Of a stretch of DNA of 64,000 bases, positions 35,956 through 44,308 are shown one piece after another. Below the pieces are notes generated by a model. It made no database searches. It saw only the letters and a list, made by a program, of their open reading frames with translations, and had not been told where the DNA came from. This stretch comes from Pseudomonas silvicola (GTDB taxonomy: Bacteria; Pseudomonadota; Gammaproteobacteria; Pseudomonadales; Pseudomonadaceae), in assembly GCF_026651855.1 (NCBI RefSeq), contig NZ_CP093280.1, positions 6,408,501-6,472,500 of the forward strand, read 5' to 3'. The position numbers and the translations under genes are program-made. Numbering within the stretch: position 1 is the stretch's first letter; each line of letters begins with the position of its first letter.

Positions 35956-36783
35956 CTACGGTTGGGAACGCAGGCCGCTGCTTGACAGTGTCGGGCCGTT
36001 GCCCTTGCGGTATTCGTCGGGGGTGGTGCCGGTCATGCGCCGGAACATGCTGATGAAGGCCGAGGCGCTGCTGTAGCCCAGGTCCAGGCCAATGGCCTCC
36101 ACGGTGTGGCCCTGCTCCAGTTTCGCCAGGGCCTCCACCACTTTCAGGCGCTGGCGCCATTCTGCAAAGGTCATCCCCAGGTCTCGCTGGCAGCGACGCA
36201 CCAAAGTGCGTTCCGTTGTGTTCACTGCCCTCGCCAATTCAGGCAACGAACGGCTGTCGCCAGGGTTGGCTTCCAGGGCTTGCAGCACCGGGCCCAGCAA
36301 GGGGTCGCTGGAACTCGGCAAGTAACTGCCGGCAACAGGCGCGCGGGCCAGGCAATCGACCAGCACCTGCAACAGGCGCTGTTGCTCCTCGGTCTGCGGC
36401 AGGCTGGGTGGATCAACCCGCAGTTGTTCCAGCAAGGCGCGGGTCAGCGGGCTGAGGGTCAGGGCGCAATGGCGCAAGGGCATGCGCGCGCACAACTCCG
36501 GGGCCAGGTACACCGAACAGTGGCAGGCCGCCTGGCGGTTGAAACTCAGGTGCTCGGCCTGGGGCGGCAGCCAGATGCCGTACTGCGAGGGCGACAGGTA
36601 ATGATGATTGTCGATCTCGATTTCCATGACCCCGCTGAACGAATAGACGAATTCCCCCCAGGCATGCCGGTGCCGCGGGTAGGTGGCACGCGCTGGCACG
36701 CTGGCCGAACGGAAGAAGATCGGCGCCGGCAGTTCATAGCCAAAATAGGGCAGCGGCTGGTGGTGGGTGAGGTCTGTTTTCAT
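35956..36783 (-). CDS. AraC family transcriptional regulator (cupin + HTH)
   Basis: About 275 residues. The N-terminal cupin sensor is visible as 'TYPRHRHAWGEFVYSFSGVM' and 'WLPPQAEHLSFNRQAACHC'. The C-terminal AraC domain shows SLPELARAVNTTERTLVRRC, QRDLGMTFAEWRQRLKVVEA, 'AIGLDLGYSSASAFISMFRR' and MTGTTPDEYRKG. ATG 36783 (MKTDLTHHQP) is preferred to a TTG further up. It is divergent from an EamA exporter with a 101-bp gap, the usual layout for a regulator controlling its neighbour. Confidence 0.9.
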   Translation of the reverse strand: MKTDLTHHQPLPYFGYELPAPIFFRSASVPARATYPRHRHAWGEFVYSFSGVMEIEIDNHHYLSPSQYGIWLPPQAEHLSFNRQAACHCSVYLAPELCARMPLRHCALTLSPLTRALLEQLRVDPPSLPQTEEQQRLLQVLVDCLARAPVAGSYLPSSSDPLLGPVLQALEANPGDSRSLPELARAVNTTERTLVRRCQRDLGMTFAEWRQRLKVVEALAKLEQGHTVEAIGLDLGYSSASAFISMFRRMTGTTPDEYRKGNGPTLSSSGLRSQP

Positions 36784-36884
36784 GAGTGGCGGAACAATGG
36801 GATCGACTGTCAGATTCAAACTATATCTATAAAACCCGTCATCGGCATAATCACCGCACTTATTCCGACTACAGGCAGTGTTTT

Positions 36885-37790
36885 ATGCAACCGCGCAGCG
36901 CGCTGGACAGCCGGGCCAGCGGCATGATGCTGGTCTTGTGCGCCATCTGGGGCTTGCAACAAGTGGCGATCAAGTCGATCGCCACCGACATTTCTCCCAT
37001 TCTGCAGATTGGCGTGCGCTCTGGCGTGGCCGCCCTGTTGGTGGCCGCGTTGATGTTCTGGCGCAGCGAACAGCCCAGGGCCGGCGACAGCCACTGGTTA
37101 CCGGGGCTGGCCATCGGCGGGCTGTTTGGCCTGGAATACTTGCTGGTGGGCGAAGGCCTGCGCCATACCACCGCGTCGCACATGGTGATTTTCCTCTACA
37201 CCTCGCCCATCTTCGCCGCCCTGGGCCTGCACTGGAAACTACCGGCCGAGCGCCTGAAGGCGCCGCAATGGGGTGGCATCGCCCTGGCGTTCCTGGGCAT
37301 CGTGGTGGCCTTCAGTGGTCATGGCAGCGATGGTGCCAGCAGCCTGCTGGGCGACGCCCTGGGGCTGGCCGCCGGCGCCGCATGGGGCGCGACCACGGTG
37401 GTGGTGCGCACCAGCCGCCTGTCCTCGGCCCCCGCGACCCAGACCCTGCTCTACCAGTTGCTGGGCGCTTGCGTGTTGCTGGTGGCCGCGGCCCTGGCCA
37501 TGCACCAGGCCAGCGTGAACCTCACGCCCACGGTGCTGGCCAACCTGACCTATCAGGTGCTGGTGATGTCGTTTGCCAGCCTGCTGGCGTGGTTCTGGCT
37601 GCTGCGCACCTACCTGGCGTCGCGGCTGGGGGTGCTGGCGTTTCTCACACCGTTGTATGGCATCGGCTTTGGCGTGTGGCTGCTGGACGAGCCACTGGAG
37701 GCCAACTTTTTGATGGGTGCGGGGCTGGTGATGGTAGGAATCTTGTGTGTGAGTGGGTATGAGTGGTTCGCGCAGCGGCAGGCGGGCTAG
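36885..37790 (+). CDS. DMT superfamily EamA-type transporter
   Basis: About 301-residue inner-membrane permease with ten predicted helices and two EamA repeats: 'GMMLVLCAIWGLQQVAIKS' at the start of repeat one and 'LGDALGLAAGAAWGATTVVV' at the start of repeat two. It ends with the helices 'LGVLAFLTPLYGIGFGVWLL' and 'FLMGAGLVMVGILCVSGYEW'. Such proteins export metabolites such as amino acids. The divergent AraC gene is the likely regulator, and a terminator follows. Confidence 0.9.
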   Translation: MQPRSALDSRASGMMLVLCAIWGLQQVAIKSIATDISPILQIGVRSGVAALLVAALMFWRSEQPRAGDSHWLPGLAIGGLFGLEYLLVGEGLRHTTASHMVIFLYTSPIFAALGLHWKLPAERLKAPQWGGIALAFLGIVVAFSGHGSDGASSLLGDALGLAAGAAWGATTVVVRTSRLSSAPATQTLLYQLLGACVLLVAAALAMHQASVNLTPTVLANLTYQVLVMSFASLLAWFWLLRTYLASRLGVLAFLTPLYGIGFGVWLLDEPLEANFLMGAGLVMVGILCVSGYEWFAQRQAG

Positions 37791-37825
37791 GCGTGCCGGC
37801 GCATCATCCGCGCATCCCTGAATAA

Positions 37826-37855
37826 AAAAGGCCAACCCCATGAGGTCGGCCTTTT
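37826..37855. terminator. Bidirectional rho-independent terminator
   Basis: Stem AAAAGGCCAACC (37826-37837) with GGTCGGCCTTTT (37844-37855), one mispair and a 6-base loop. A-run on one side and T-run on the other serve both the EamA gene and the convergent cytochrome c operon. Confidence 0.9.
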
Positions 37856-37872
37856 CCACAACTCACATCACC

Positions 37873-39186
37873 TCACAGCTTATCGCCTTCCAACACCACG
37901 GGCGGCCGGCGCTGCCCCAGGTCGTCACGCAACTTGGCCACCTGCTTGGCATCGACCGTGGCCGCCGCCGGGTTGCCGAACTGGGTGAATACATAGTTGG
38001 TGACCTGCGCCACCTGCTCGTCGGTCAGGTCTTCGGCGAAGGACGGCATCAGGATGTCACCCTTCTCCATCCTGCGGTTCACCGACCCCAGGATCACCGA
38101 GACCACGTTCTTGGCATCCGCCGCACCGGTGGTGGTGTGGTTGAACAACGCAGGGTAAGCACCGAAACCGCTACCGGCACCCTGGCCCTTGGCGCCATGG
38201 CAGGTGGCGCAGTTGCCCATGAACAGGGCACGCCCCGGGTCCTGGGCCAGAACCAGCGAGCTCTGGCCGCGCAGGCCGACGTAGCCGTCGCTGGGCTTGC
38301 CGAAGCTGGAACGCGAACCTGGCTGCTTGTCGTCGGCCAGGGCCGGTACCGACTGCAGGTAGGTGGCGATCGCGGTCAGGTCAGTGTCGGGCAGGTACTG
38401 CAGGCTGTGCTCGATGGCCTCGGCCATGGGGCCCGACGCGCTGGCCCGGCCGTCGACGTGGCCGGTCTTGAGGTAGGTGACCAGCTCGGCCTGGGTCCAG
38501 TTGCCGATGCCGGCGACCTTGTCCGGGGTGATGTTGTAGGCCACGAAGCTGCCCAGGTCGCCACCGGCGAACGGCTTCCTGGTGTCCATGCCCATGGTCA
38601 GGTTACGCGGCGTATGGCAGGTACCACAGTGGGCCAGGGCTTCGACCAGGTAACGGCCCTGGTTCCATTCGGCGGTCTGGCTCGGGTCGGGCTTGAGTTC
38701 GCCGGCCTTGAAGTTGAAGAACTTCCAGAACGTCATGCCCCAGCGCTGGTTGAACGGGAACGGCAGGTCGGTTTTCGGTGATGCCTCGGCCACCGGTGGC
38801 AACGACATCAGGTAGGCCTTGATGGCCAGCACGTCGTCGCGCGACATCTTGGTGAACGAGTCGTAAGGCATGGCCGGGTACAACTGTTCGCCGTCCTTGC
38901 CCACGCCGTCGCGTACCGCGGCGACGAACTGGTCGTCGGTCCAGGCGCCGATGCCGTGCTGCTTGTCGGAAGAAATGTTGGTGCCGTAGATCACCCCGAA
39001 CGGCGTGCCTACGGGGTAGCCGCCACCGAAAGCCTTGCCCTTGGCCGTGGTGTGGCAGGCCGTGCAGTCGGCCGCGTGGGCCAGGTATTCACCGCGGCTG
39101 ATCAGCGCCGAGTCGGCCGGCTGTTCGGCCGCCTGGGCACCCAGGCTGGCCACGAGCGGGAGAACCGCCATCAGAAATTTTTTCAT
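37873..39186 (-). CDS. Triheme cytochrome c subunit of membrane sugar/sugar-acid dehydrogenase
   Basis: About 437 residues, exported (MKKFLMAVLPLVASLGAQAA) with three c-type heme sites, CTACH near residue 39, CGTCH near 190 and CATCH near 325. Each is followed by a distal Met segment. This is the electron-transfer subunit of three-subunit gluconate/sorbitol-type dehydrogenases that pass electrons to ubiquinone. The ATG at 39186 has GGGAG eight bases upstream. It is the third gene of the operon small subunit - GMC subunit - cytochrome. Confidence 0.92.
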   Translation of the reverse strand: MKKFLMAVLPLVASLGAQAAEQPADSALISRGEYLAHAADCTACHTTAKGKAFGGGYPVGTPFGVIYGTNISSDKQHGIGAWTDDQFVAAVRDGVGKDGEQLYPAMPYDSFTKMSRDDVLAIKAYLMSLPPVAEASPKTDLPFPFNQRWGMTFWKFFNFKAGELKPDPSQTAEWNQGRYLVEALAHCGTCHTPRNLTMGMDTRKPFAGGDLGSFVAYNITPDKVAGIGNWTQAELVTYLKTGHVDGRASASGPMAEAIEHSLQYLPDTDLTAIATYLQSVPALADDKQPGSRSSFGKPSDGYVGLRGQSSLVLAQDPGRALFMGNCATCHGAKGQGAGSGFGAYPALFNHTTTGAADAKNVVSVILGSVNRRMEKGDILMPSFAEDLTDEQVAQVTNYVFTQFGNPAAATVDAKQVAKLRDDLGQRRPPVVLEGDKL

Positions 39187-39200
39187 GGATAGCTCCCGGT

Positions 39201-40805
39201 TCATGCCAATGCCTTGAGCACGGTGTCTGCCATGCGCAGTGCCAGCGCGGTGCCGGTCAGGGTCGAGTTGACGATGGCGGCGGTCGGCATCACGCCGGTG
39301 CCGGCCATGAACAGGTTTTCGTGTTCGTGGCTGCGCAGGTCACGGTCCACCACGGAGGTGGCCGGGTCCGCGCCCATGCTCAGCGTGCCGGTGATGTGCT
39401 GGTTGTTGTCGTACACGCCGCGTTTGCTGAACACCACTTCAGTACCGCCCATGGCACTGGCGATTTCCTTGTACACGTCGATGGAGTGGTCGTAGCCCTT
39501 GTGCACGTACTCCGGGAACTTGTAGTGCACTTCAATGCGCGGCAGGCCCCAGGCGTCCTTCTCGGTCTTGCTGAGCATGACGCGGTTGTCGCGGTCGGGC
39601 AGGATTTCCAGCATGCCCTTGAGCAGCACGTAATGGTCGGCCTGGTACTTGAGCTTCTCGTTCAGCGCCTTGCCGTAGTAGCCCTGCTTGATCAGGCGCT
39701 CGGTCAGCATGCGCGTCGGATTGGTGTTCGCCAGGTCGATACGCAGGCCCGAACGGTCGGCACGGAAAGCACCGTCACGGATGTTGTTGATGCTGCTGGG
39801 GCGCATCGGGCCACGGCCGAAGTAGATCGGCTCGTCGGCCAGGAACTCCACCGACGAACCCGGGTGATCCATCAGGTGGCGGCCCACCATGTCATTACTG
39901 TTGGCGACGCCGTTGGGCAGGCGGTCGCTGGTGGACATCAGCAGCAGCTTGCTGCTTTCGATGGCGTTGGCGGTGAGCACGAACTGCTTGCCGGTGACCT
40001 TGTGGCTGGTCTTGTTGGCGTCCAGGTAGTGCACGGCCACGATGCGGCCCTTGTCGTCGGCCTCGATGCGGTAGACCACGGCGTTGGCAACGATGCGCAC
40101 GCCGGCGTCCAGGGCTTTGCGCGCGGCGATGCCACCGTGGTACTGGGCGTCGATCGGGCACACGGGCATGCAGTTGTTGTTACCGCAGCAGGCCGGGCGG
40201 CCGTCGAACGGCACGCTGTTGCGCGCCTGCGGGCCGATGCCCACTTCGTAGCCCAGCCCCTTGAGGCGCTGTTTCATGCGCTCGAAACCATAGGGCAGCG
40301 GGATGCCTGGCAGCGGGTATGGCTGGGAACGTGGCGAGCCCAGGTCGCTGTCGCCAGAAACACCCATCTGGAATTCTGCGTCGCAGTAGTAAGGCTCCAG
40401 CTCTTCGTAGCTCAGCGGCCAGTCCACGCCCACGCCATACAGCGACTGCAGTTTCATGTCGTTGGGCAGAATACGGAACGCCTGCCCTGCCCAGTGCCAC
40501 GTGGTACCACCGACACCGCGCAGGTAGGACGCCAGGTACGGGTCCGGGCCTTTCTGGATCAGGTAGCCATTGTCCACCGGCTGGAACTTGGGCTGCGGCG
40601 CCCAGGGCTTTGGCGGGTAGGGTTCGGTGAAATCGCCCTTGAGCGGGCTGTTGCGAAACAGCTCCACGGCCTCGTCACGCTTGATTTCCGGGCCCGACTC
40701 CAGCATCAGTACCGAAGCTCCGGCCTTGGCCATTTTCAGCGCCGACAAGGAACCGGCGATACCGGCACCAATGACGACTACATCTGCACTGAGGGAATCA
40801 GACAT
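39201..40805 (-). CDS. GMC oxidoreductase, FAD catalytic subunit of membrane dehydrogenase
   Basis: 534-residue flavoprotein. FAD site 'VVVIGAGIAGSLSALKMAKA', GMC motifs GVGGTTWHWAGQAFR and 'LTANAIESSKLLLMSTSDRL', C-terminal catalytic 'DNNQHITGTLSMGADPATSV' and MAGTGVMPTAAIVNSTLTGT. A Cys-rich patch ('ACCGNNNCMPVCPIDAQYHG') is a feature of gluconate 2-dehydrogenase-type subunits and may hold an Fe-S cluster. It oxidises a sugar or sugar acid in the periplasm, carried out by the Tat partner. It overlaps the small-subunit gene by eight bases. The exact substrate cannot be told (gluconate, 2-ketogluconate, sorbitol). Confidence 0.92.
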   Translation of the reverse strand: MSDSLSADVVVIGAGIAGSLSALKMAKAGASVLMLESGPEIKRDEAVELFRNSPLKGDFTEPYPPKPWAPQPKFQPVDNGYLIQKGPDPYLASYLRGVGGTTWHWAGQAFRILPNDMKLQSLYGVGVDWPLSYEELEPYYCDAEFQMGVSGDSDLGSPRSQPYPLPGIPLPYGFERMKQRLKGLGYEVGIGPQARNSVPFDGRPACCGNNNCMPVCPIDAQYHGGIAARKALDAGVRIVANAVVYRIEADDKGRIVAVHYLDANKTSHKVTGKQFVLTANAIESSKLLLMSTSDRLPNGVANSNDMVGRHLMDHPGSSVEFLADEPIYFGRGPMRPSSINNIRDGAFRADRSGLRIDLANTNPTRMLTERLIKQGYYGKALNEKLKYQADHYVLLKGMLEILPDRDNRVMLSKTEKDAWGLPRIEVHYKFPEYVHKGYDHSIDVYKEIASAMGGTEVVFSKRGVYDNNQHITGTLSMGADPATSVVDRDLRSHEHENLFMAGTGVMPTAAIVNSTLTGTALALRMADTVLKALA

Positions 40806-41331
40806 GGGCCACGCTCTCGGACTGAGGAGGTTGAATCCAGAAATTCGGTTCGCCGGCGCAGTAGCTCGGCGGGGTGAAGGAGGTGCTCAGCAGTTGGTAG
40901 CTGACAATGGTCTCGAAGCCGATGCAGGTGGGGCTCATCTTGTTACCCACCACGCCCAGGTACCAGCCGCCCAGGAGGGCCTGGTACAGCGCCACGACTT
41001 CGGTCGGCTGGGCCGCCAATTGCGCCTGGAAAGCTTCTGGCGCGGCGGTCTGATTGGCATCCAGCAGCGCGTTGAGGGCGCTCAGGTGGGCCGCCAGTTG
41101 TCCGTCGGCGTGGGCCAGCCAGTCATACAGGCGCTGGCCCAGTTGCAGGTCGGGCTTGTCGATGCCGGTCAGGCGCATGGACAGCGCGAGGAAGTCGGCG
41201 GGCAAGGTCAGGGTGCCGGTCAGCGGGGCGCTGGCGAAGGCATTGGACACCAGCAGGGTCTTGCCCAGCGCCCCGGCAGCCACGAGGCTGGAGGCACCGA
41301 AGACCAATTGGCGTCGGCTGAGGTTCATCAT
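40798..41331 (-). CDS. Tat-exported small subunit of gluconate-type dehydrogenase
   Basis: 177 residues with a twin-arginine leader (LSRRQLVFGASSLVAAGALG) and a short helical domain. It is the gluconate 2-dehydrogenase subunit 3 / sorbitol dehydrogenase small-subunit family. Tat targeting lets the folded GMC flavoprotein hitch-hike to the periplasm. First gene of the three-subunit operon; the stop overlaps the GMC start. Confidence 0.88.
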   Translation of the reverse strand: MMNLSRRQLVFGASSLVAAGALGKTLLVSNAFASAPLTGTLTLPADFLALSMRLTGIDKPDLQLGQRLYDWLAHADGQLAAHLSALNALLDANQTAAPEAFQAQLAAQPTEVVALYQALLGGWYLGVVGNKMSPTCIGFETIVSYQLLSTSFTPPSYCAGEPNFWIQPPQSESVAHV

Positions 41332-41460
41332 GGTTGATCGTCCGTTGTGATCTCATCCCCGGTAGCCAAGGCTCCAGGGCTTTTAGTGTTGTGCACAGGG
41401 GGGCGCCACGACTGGACAGGGCCTGTCGTGGTACCGGTTGGAACAGGAAAGCGGTAGCGG

Positions 41461-41922
41461 TTACTTCAGGGCTTGTGCCGCGGTTTCGCTGGCCTGGTTG
41501 TCCAGTGCCTGTACCGGCGTGCTGACGCCGACGGCACCGACCACTTCACCGTTCAGGGTCAGCGGGTAGCCACCGCCCAACGCCACGGCGTGGGGAATTT
41601 CCAGCACAGTGGTCTCGCCTTTCTGCAGGCGGTCCATGAACTTGACCGACGGCGCACGGTACAGCGCCGAGGTGCGGGCCTTGCCAATGGACGCATCAAC
41701 GCAGCCCAGCGGCGCACCGTCCAGGCGTTCGAACGCCAGCAACGTGCCAGACACGTCGACCACCGCCACGCAACCAAAGCTCTTCTGCGCGGCCAGGCTG
41801 GCCTTGACGCTGCTGATGACCTGCAGGGCCTGGGCATTGTCCAGTTGCGAGTGAGTGGCGGCGAAGGCGCTGGAGGAGGCGATGGCCAGGAGGCCAGCGG
41901 CGAAAAAGGATTGCAGTTTCAT
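41461..41922 (-). CDS. GlcG/HbpS family heme-binding-type protein, exported
   Basis: About 153 residues with signal peptide (LQSFFAAGLLAIASSSAFAA) and the GlcG/HbpS fold: 'VAVVDVSGTLLAFERLDGAP', 'DASIGKARTSALYRAPSV', 'AVALGGGYPLTLNGEVVGAV'. HbpS-type proteins bind heme or sense redox. It is 129 bp upstream of the dehydrogenase operon on the same strand, a common neighbour of such dehydrogenases. ATG 41922 gives the clean signal peptide. Confidence 0.85.
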   Translation of the reverse strand: MKLQSFFAAGLLAIASSSAFAATHSQLDNAQALQVISSVKASLAAQKSFGCVAVVDVSGTLLAFERLDGAPLGCVDASIGKARTSALYRAPSVKFMDRLQKGETTVLEIPHAVALGGGYPLTLNGEVVGAVGVSTPVQALDNQASETAAQALK

Positions 41923-41956
41923 AGGGTTGCCAATGCTGTGGACGGTACGCAATTGT

Positions 41957-41972
41957 AACCAACTAGTTAGTT
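41957..41972. promoter_or_regulatory. TetR-type palindrome upstream of glcG-like gene
   Basis: AACCAACTAGTTAGTT is a 16-bp near-perfect palindrome (7 of 8 pairs) placed 35 bp upstream of the glcG-like start, where a promoter of the minus-strand operon should lie. Shape and symmetry fit a TetR-family operator. No TetR gene is in the window. Confidence 0.5.
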
Positions 41973-42195
41973 CACTAAATATCCATGTTTGTGCAAATCA
42001 TTGTTACGGGTTAGCGAACAATTGCCGCATTGACTTTTTCAAAAAGCATCTGACGCGGCCATTTCAAGACAATGACACCTCGCCTTTTTCGCCGCGCCCT
42101 CGGCAGGCCCGGGCGGTGGTTGCAATCGATCAACGCGAGCCAGTCCCGACAAAATTGCGTAAACTGCACACCCCGTACAACCCAAGGCCCCCTGC

Positions 42196-42537
42196 ATGAC
42201 CACCGAGCTTCTGATCGAAGACCTGCACCCCGGCAACGGCAAAACCGTGGTCAAGGGCGCGCTGATCACCACCCAATACCGTGGCACCCTGGAAGACGGC
42301 ACCGAATTCGACTCGTCCTGGTCGCGGGGCAAGCCGTTCCAGTGCGTGATCGGCACGGGGCGGGTCATCAAGGGCTGGGACATCGGCCTGATGGGCATGC
42401 AGGTGGGGGGCAAGCGCAAGTTGTTCGTGCCCGCGCACCTGGCCTACGGTGAACGCAGCATGGGTGCGCACATCAAACCCCATAGCAACCTGCTGTTCGA
42501 GATCGAACTGCTGGAAGTGCTGACCCGCGACGACTGA
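42196..42537 (+). CDS. FKBP-type peptidyl-prolyl isomerase
   Basis: 113-residue cytoplasmic FKBP. Domain landmarks are 'GALITTQYRGTLEDGTEFDS', 'VIGTGRVIKGWDIGLMGMQV', FVPAHLAYGERSMG and the terminal 'SNLLFEIELLEVL'. It catalyses cis-trans isomerisation of Xaa-Pro bonds and assists folding. Single gene. Confidence 0.93.
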   Translation: MTTELLIEDLHPGNGKTVVKGALITTQYRGTLEDGTEFDSSWSRGKPFQCVIGTGRVIKGWDIGLMGMQVGGKRKLFVPAHLAYGERSMGAHIKPHSNLLFEIELLEVLTRDD

Positions 42538-42558
42538 CCCCGCCACCGCCAAAACGGC

Positions 42559-42596
42559 TTGACCTGCCCGCCGCGATGGTTATAAAGGTCAGGTCA
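42559..42596 (+). promoter_or_regulatory. Promoter with AGGTCA repeats for the XRE-cupin gene
   Basis: TTGACC (42559-42564), 16-base spacer and TATAAA (42581-42586) form a good sigma-70 promoter. TGACCT inside the -35 pairs with two overlapping AGGTCA copies at 42586-42596. The arrangement suggests autoregulation by the XRE regulator encoded 37 bp downstream; binding is inferred. Confidence 0.55.
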
Positions 42597-42632
42597 TTTT
42601 CGACATGAAGCCCTCTGAACAATAAGGCACCT

Positions 42633-43181
42633 ATGGATACCGGAACACGACTGAAGTTGGTGCGCGAACGGTTTCAACTGTCCCAACGGGAACTGGCGCG
42701 CCGCAGCGGCGTGACCAACTCGACCATTTCCAACATCGAGCAGAACCGCGTCAGCCCGTCGGTGAGCTCGCTGAAGAAACTGCTGCAAAGCATTCCCATG
42801 AGCCTGGCCGACTTTTTCACCTTCGACGAGCCGCCCAAGCAGGAGCGCTTCGTGTTCCGCTCCGACGAACAGCCGGACCTTGGCCGTGAAGGCCTGCGCC
42901 TGCTATTGGTGGGCGCGACGCTGCCCGGCCGCGACATGCGCATGCTGCGCGAGCTGTATGCGCCCGGCGCCCACTCGGGTGACGAGTTCATCGTGCATAA
43001 TGAAGGCGAGGAATGTGGCGTGGTCACCCGCGGCACCATCGAACTGACCATCGACGGCCAGACCAGCATCCTCAATGCCGGCGACGGCTATTACATTCCC
43101 ACCACCCTGCCGCACCGTTTCCGCAACATTGGCCAGGACGAAGCGGAAGTGATCAGCGCCAACACCCCGGCGAACTTCTGA
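42633..43181 (+). CDS. XRE family regulator with C-terminal cupin (PuuR-like)
   Basis: 182 residues. An N-terminal helix-turn-helix (FQLSQRELARRSGVTNSTIS, NIEQNRVSPSVSSLKKLLQS) is joined to a cupin_2 sensor domain ('GDEFIVHNEGEECGVVTRGT', 'GDGYYIPTTLPHRFRNIGQD'). PuuR-type regulators control polyamine or amine use and are released by a small ligand. No polyamine genes adjoin it here, so the target is unknown. Its own promoter carries repeats that may be its operator. Confidence 0.9.
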   Translation: MDTGTRLKLVRERFQLSQRELARRSGVTNSTISNIEQNRVSPSVSSLKKLLQSIPMSLADFFTFDEPPKQERFVFRSDEQPDLGREGLRLLLVGATLPGRDMRMLRELYAPGAHSGDEFIVHNEGEECGVVTRGTIELTIDGQTSILNAGDGYYIPTTLPHRFRNIGQDEAEVISANTPANF

Positions 43182-43267
43182 AACGCGAATTGCCGCGCAA
43201 GACTCGGAGTGTTTGCCACCGCGCAGCGGGCTAAGCTGGGGCTCTGTTCACTTGCAAGGCGATCCCC

Positions 43268-44308
43268 ATGAACCCCGTGCCCGAAACCGACCCCCGCTGG
43301 CAGGCGGTGCTGAGCCGCGATGCCAGCGCCGATGGCCAGTTCGTCTATGCCGTGCGCACGACCGGCCTGTACTGCCCCCCGGGCAGCCCGGCACGCCAGC
43401 CACGGCGGGAGAATGTCGAGTTTTTCGACACCCCCGAACTGGCTGAAGCCGCTGGTTACCGCCCCAGTCGCCATGCCCTGGCCGGGCGCGCCCAGGCCAG
43501 CCAGGCAGCGCTGGTGACCCATGCCTGCCAGGTGATCGACGCGGCCCCCAGCCCGCCGTCGCTGGCCGAGCTGGCAGCCGAGGTAGGCCTGAGCCCATAT
43601 CATTTTCACCGGCTGTTCAAACGCATCACCGGCCTCACCCCCAAGGCGTATGCCGATGCCCGGCGCGCGCAACGGGTACGCGACCAGCTCAAGCCCGGCG
43701 GTTCGGTGACCGACGCGCTGTACGAGGCCGGCTTCAATGCCAACAGCCGTTTCTATGCGTCGAGCAACCAGCGCCTGGGCATGAAACCGCTGCAGTTTCG
43801 CAACGGTGGCGCGCAGGCCTCCATCCGCTTTGCCCTGGGCCAGTGCTCGCTGGGTGACATCCTGGTGGCGCGCAGTGAGCGCGGCGTCTGCGCCATTCTG
43901 CTGGGTGACGACCCCGAGCAGTTGTTGCGCGACCTTCAGGACAGTTTCGCCAACGCCGAACTGATTGGCGCGGACCCCGAGTTCGAACAATGGGTGGCGC
44001 AGGTGGTGGGCTTCGTCGAGGCGCCGGCTATCGGCCTGGACCTGCCGCTGGATGTGCGCGGCACGGCGTTTCAGGAACGGGTATGGCAGGCGCTGCGCGG
44101 TATCGAAGTGGGCAGCACCGCCAGCTACGCGGAGGTCGCCCGGCTGATCGGCGCCCCTACCGCGACCCGCGCCGTGGCCCAGGCCTGTGGCGCCAACCGC
44201 CTGGCCGTGGCCATTCCTTGCCACCGAGTGGTACGCAGCGACGGCGGCCTGTCGGGTTACCGCTGGGGCGTGGAGCGCAAACGCCGGCTGCTGGAGCGTG
44301 AGCGCTGA
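43268..44308 (+). CDS. ada: Ada-like methyltransferase/regulator with degenerate zinc site
   Basis: 346 residues with the full Ada layout: N-terminal domain (RWQAVLSRDASADGQFVYAV), AraC-type HTH near residues 100-180 and C-terminal O6-alkylguanine transferase with the intact active site 'AVAIPCHRVV'. In E. coli Ada the N-terminal domain binds zinc by C38, C42, C69 and C72. Here GLYCPPGSPAR keeps C38 but has Ser for C42, and GYRPSRHALAG has Ser and Ala for C69 and C72. Methyl-phosphotriester repair and activation by methylation are therefore doubtful. The gene ends directly next to a convergent kinase gene. Confidence 0.9.
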   Translation: MNPVPETDPRWQAVLSRDASADGQFVYAVRTTGLYCPPGSPARQPRRENVEFFDTPELAEAAGYRPSRHALAGRAQASQAALVTHACQVIDAAPSPPSLAELAAEVGLSPYHFHRLFKRITGLTPKAYADARRAQRVRDQLKPGGSVTDALYEAGFNANSRFYASSNQRLGMKPLQFRNGGAQASIRFALGQCSLGDILVARSERGVCAILLGDDPEQLLRDLQDSFANAELIGADPEFEQWVAQVVGFVEAPAIGLDLPLDVRGTAFQERVWQALRGIEVGSTASYAEVARLIGAPTATRAVAQACGANRLAVAIPCHRVVRSDGGLSGYRWGVERKRRLLERER

